5,891 nucleotides of DNA from an uncultured Clostridia bacterium (GTDB lineage Bacteria; Bacillota; Clostridia; Christensenellales; UBA1242): positions 1 through 5,891 of the forward strand of contig CANDFN010000062.1 of NCBI GenBank assembly GCA_947384015.1. Reading direction: 5' to 3'. Of the stretch, positions 4,877-5,891 are shown piece by piece (the first letter of the stretch is position 1; each line of letters starts with the position of its first letter). The notes below the pieces were generated by a model. That model was not told the origin of the DNA. It saw only the letters and a list, made by a program, of their open reading frames with translations, and searched no databases. Made by a program: the position numbers and the translations under genes.

Positions 4877-5891
4877 ATGAAAATTAAAATTGGTATTAAT
4901 GGTTTTGGCAGAATTGGTAGGCTTGTTTTACGCGCAAGTGCAGAGAGGGACGATGTTGAAGTTGTTGCTATTAACGACCCTTTCTTAACACCTGATTATG
5001 CTTGCTATCTTTATAAGTATGACACTGTTCATGGCATTGCTAAGGACGACCTTAAACAAACAGCTAACGGACTTAAATTAGGTAGAAAAAATATAGCTTT
5101 CTTTGCTGAAAAAGAGCCAGATAAAATAGATTGGAAAAGTGCAGGTGCTGAATATATTATAGAATGCACAGGCGTATTTACAAAACTTGAAGATGCTAGC
5201 CGTCATTTAAAAGGTGGGGCTAAAAAAGTTATTATTAGTGCACCTGGTAAAGGAGGCGTTCCTACTTTCGTTATGGGCGTCAACGAACAAAATTATGAAC
5301 CAAGTATGAATGTTGTATCTAATGCAAGTTGCACAACAAACTGTCTTGCCCCATTGGTTAGAGTTATAGACGACGTTTACGGTATTGAAGAAGGGCTTAT
5401 GAGCACCATCCACTCTACAACCGCAACGCAACTTACCGTAGACGGAATTTCTAAAAAAGATTGGCGTGGTGGACGTGCTGCCAGTGCAAATATTATACCA
5501 AGTTCCACAGGTGCTGCAAAAGCAGTTGGAGAAGTTTTGCCTAATCTTAAAGGTAAATTGACTGGTATGAGTTTTAGAGTGCCAACAATCAATGTTAGTG
5601 TTGTAGACTTTACAGTAAAACTTAAAAAATCTACCACTTACGAACACATCTGCAAAACAATGAAAAAATATGCTAAGGATGTTATACCTAATGTTTTAGC
5701 GTATACAGACCAACCTGTCGTTTCTTCTGATTTTATTGGCGATAGCCACACTTGTATATTTGATGAAAAAGCAGGCATTATGCTAAGCCCTAACTTTGTT
5801 AAACTTGTTGCTTGGTATGATAATGAATGGGGTTACTCTTGCAAATGTTTAGACCTAGCCTGCCATATGGCAAAAGTTGAAACAAAAGCTA
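4877..5891 (+). CDS. gap: Type I glyceraldehyde-3-phosphate dehydrogenase (3' end cut by window)
   Basis: This cytoplasmic glycolytic enzyme oxidises glyceraldehyde-3-phosphate with NAD and phosphate to 1,3-bisphosphoglycerate. 338 residues are present with no stop; the family is about 335-340 long, so only a few residues are missing. The NAD-binding GINGFGRIGR (6-15) opens the Rossmann fold. Asp34 in AINDP fits NAD rather than NADP. Catalytic Cys152 is in SNASCTTNC (148-156) and His179 in STIHSTTATQ (176-185). The phosphate-site regions are NIIPSSTGAAK (205-215) and FRVPT (233-237), and WYDNEWGYS (313-321) is the C-terminal signature. HSTTATQLTVDG with KKDWRGGR resembles the E. coli GapA/eukaryotic GapC branch; typical Firmicutes enzymes have HSYTNDQ and RRARAA here. 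It has its own strong promoter and AGGAGG ribosome site, and is divergent from the membrane-protein gene. Confidence 0.97.
   Translation, partial: MKIKIGINGFGRIGRLVLRASAERDDVEVVAINDPFLTPDYACYLYKYDTVHGIAKDDLKQTANGLKLGRKNIAFFAEKEPDKIDWKSAGAEYIIECTGVFTKLEDASRHLKGGAKKVIISAPGKGGVPTFVMGVNEQNYEPSMNVVSNASCTTNCLAPLVRVIDDVYGIEEGLMSTIHSTTATQLTVDGISKKDWRGGRAASANIIPSSTGAAKAVGEVLPNLKGKLTGMSFRVPTINVSVVDFTVKLKKSTTYEHICKTMKKYAKDVIPNVLAYTDQPVVSSDFIGDSHTCIFDEKAGIMLSPNFVKLVAWYDNEWGYSCKCLDLACHMAKVETKA

Noticed and set aside
5207..5647. Minus-strand open frames opposite GAPDH
   Set aside because: GAPDH is clearly coded on the plus strand across this entire region; the antisense translations match no family and have no ribosome sites.
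1..5891. CRISPR array, insertion sequence, prophage, defence system or tRNA/rRNA
   Set aside because: No spaced direct repeats, transposase, terminal repeats with target duplication, phage genes or RNA-gene sequence were seen on either strand.

Overview
The window looks like chromosome from a low-G+C, probably anaerobic Firmicutes-type bacterium. The DNA is strongly AT-rich by eye. Most genes have AGGAGG-type ribosome sites, promoters are TTGNNN-N17-TANNNT, and terminators are intrinsic. Tryptophan is TGG throughout, which fits the standard bacterial code. Rubrerythrin points to an anaerobe or microaerophile. An uncultured gut-type Clostridia or Bacilli lineage is my inference; no RNA gene is present to place it.

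Layout: (1) 1-813, the C-terminal part of an unrecognised repeat-containing protein, ended by a perfect-dyad terminator. (2) 814-1005, an intergenic stretch with that terminator and a second, unexplained U-tailed hairpin. (3) 1006-1914 (minus), a class II fructose-bisphosphate/ketose-bisphosphate aldolase. (4) 1915-2078, a divergent control region with promoters in both directions and a PerR-like dyad. (5) 2079-2618 (plus), rubrerythrin. (6) 2619-2777, a convergent gap with three inverted repeats, the middle one a bidirectional terminator. (7) 2778-4064 (minus), the RarA/MgsA AAA+ ATPase. (8) 4086-4676 (minus), an unrecognised one-pass membrane protein just upstream of rarA. (9) 4677-4876, a divergent region with a strong promoter, a second PerR-like dyad and a leader of about 90 nt. 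(10) 4877 to the window end, type I glyceraldehyde-3-phosphate dehydrogenase, missing only its last few residues. No gene-free stretch exceeds about 200 bases.

Functionally the window joins lower glycolysis (aldolase, GAPDH) with peroxide defence (rubrerythrin) and replication-fork maintenance (RarA). The gene families are ordinary. I see no CRISPR array, mobile element, tRNA/rRNA or defence system. The points of interest are regulatory. The promoter of rarA appears to give a leaderless mRNA, with TATAAT six bases before a start codon that cannot be moved upstream. PerR-like dyads sit just upstream of the -35 boxes of both rubrerythrin and GAPDH. The GAPDH also resembles the E. coli GapA/eukaryotic GapC branch rather than the usual Firmicutes type.
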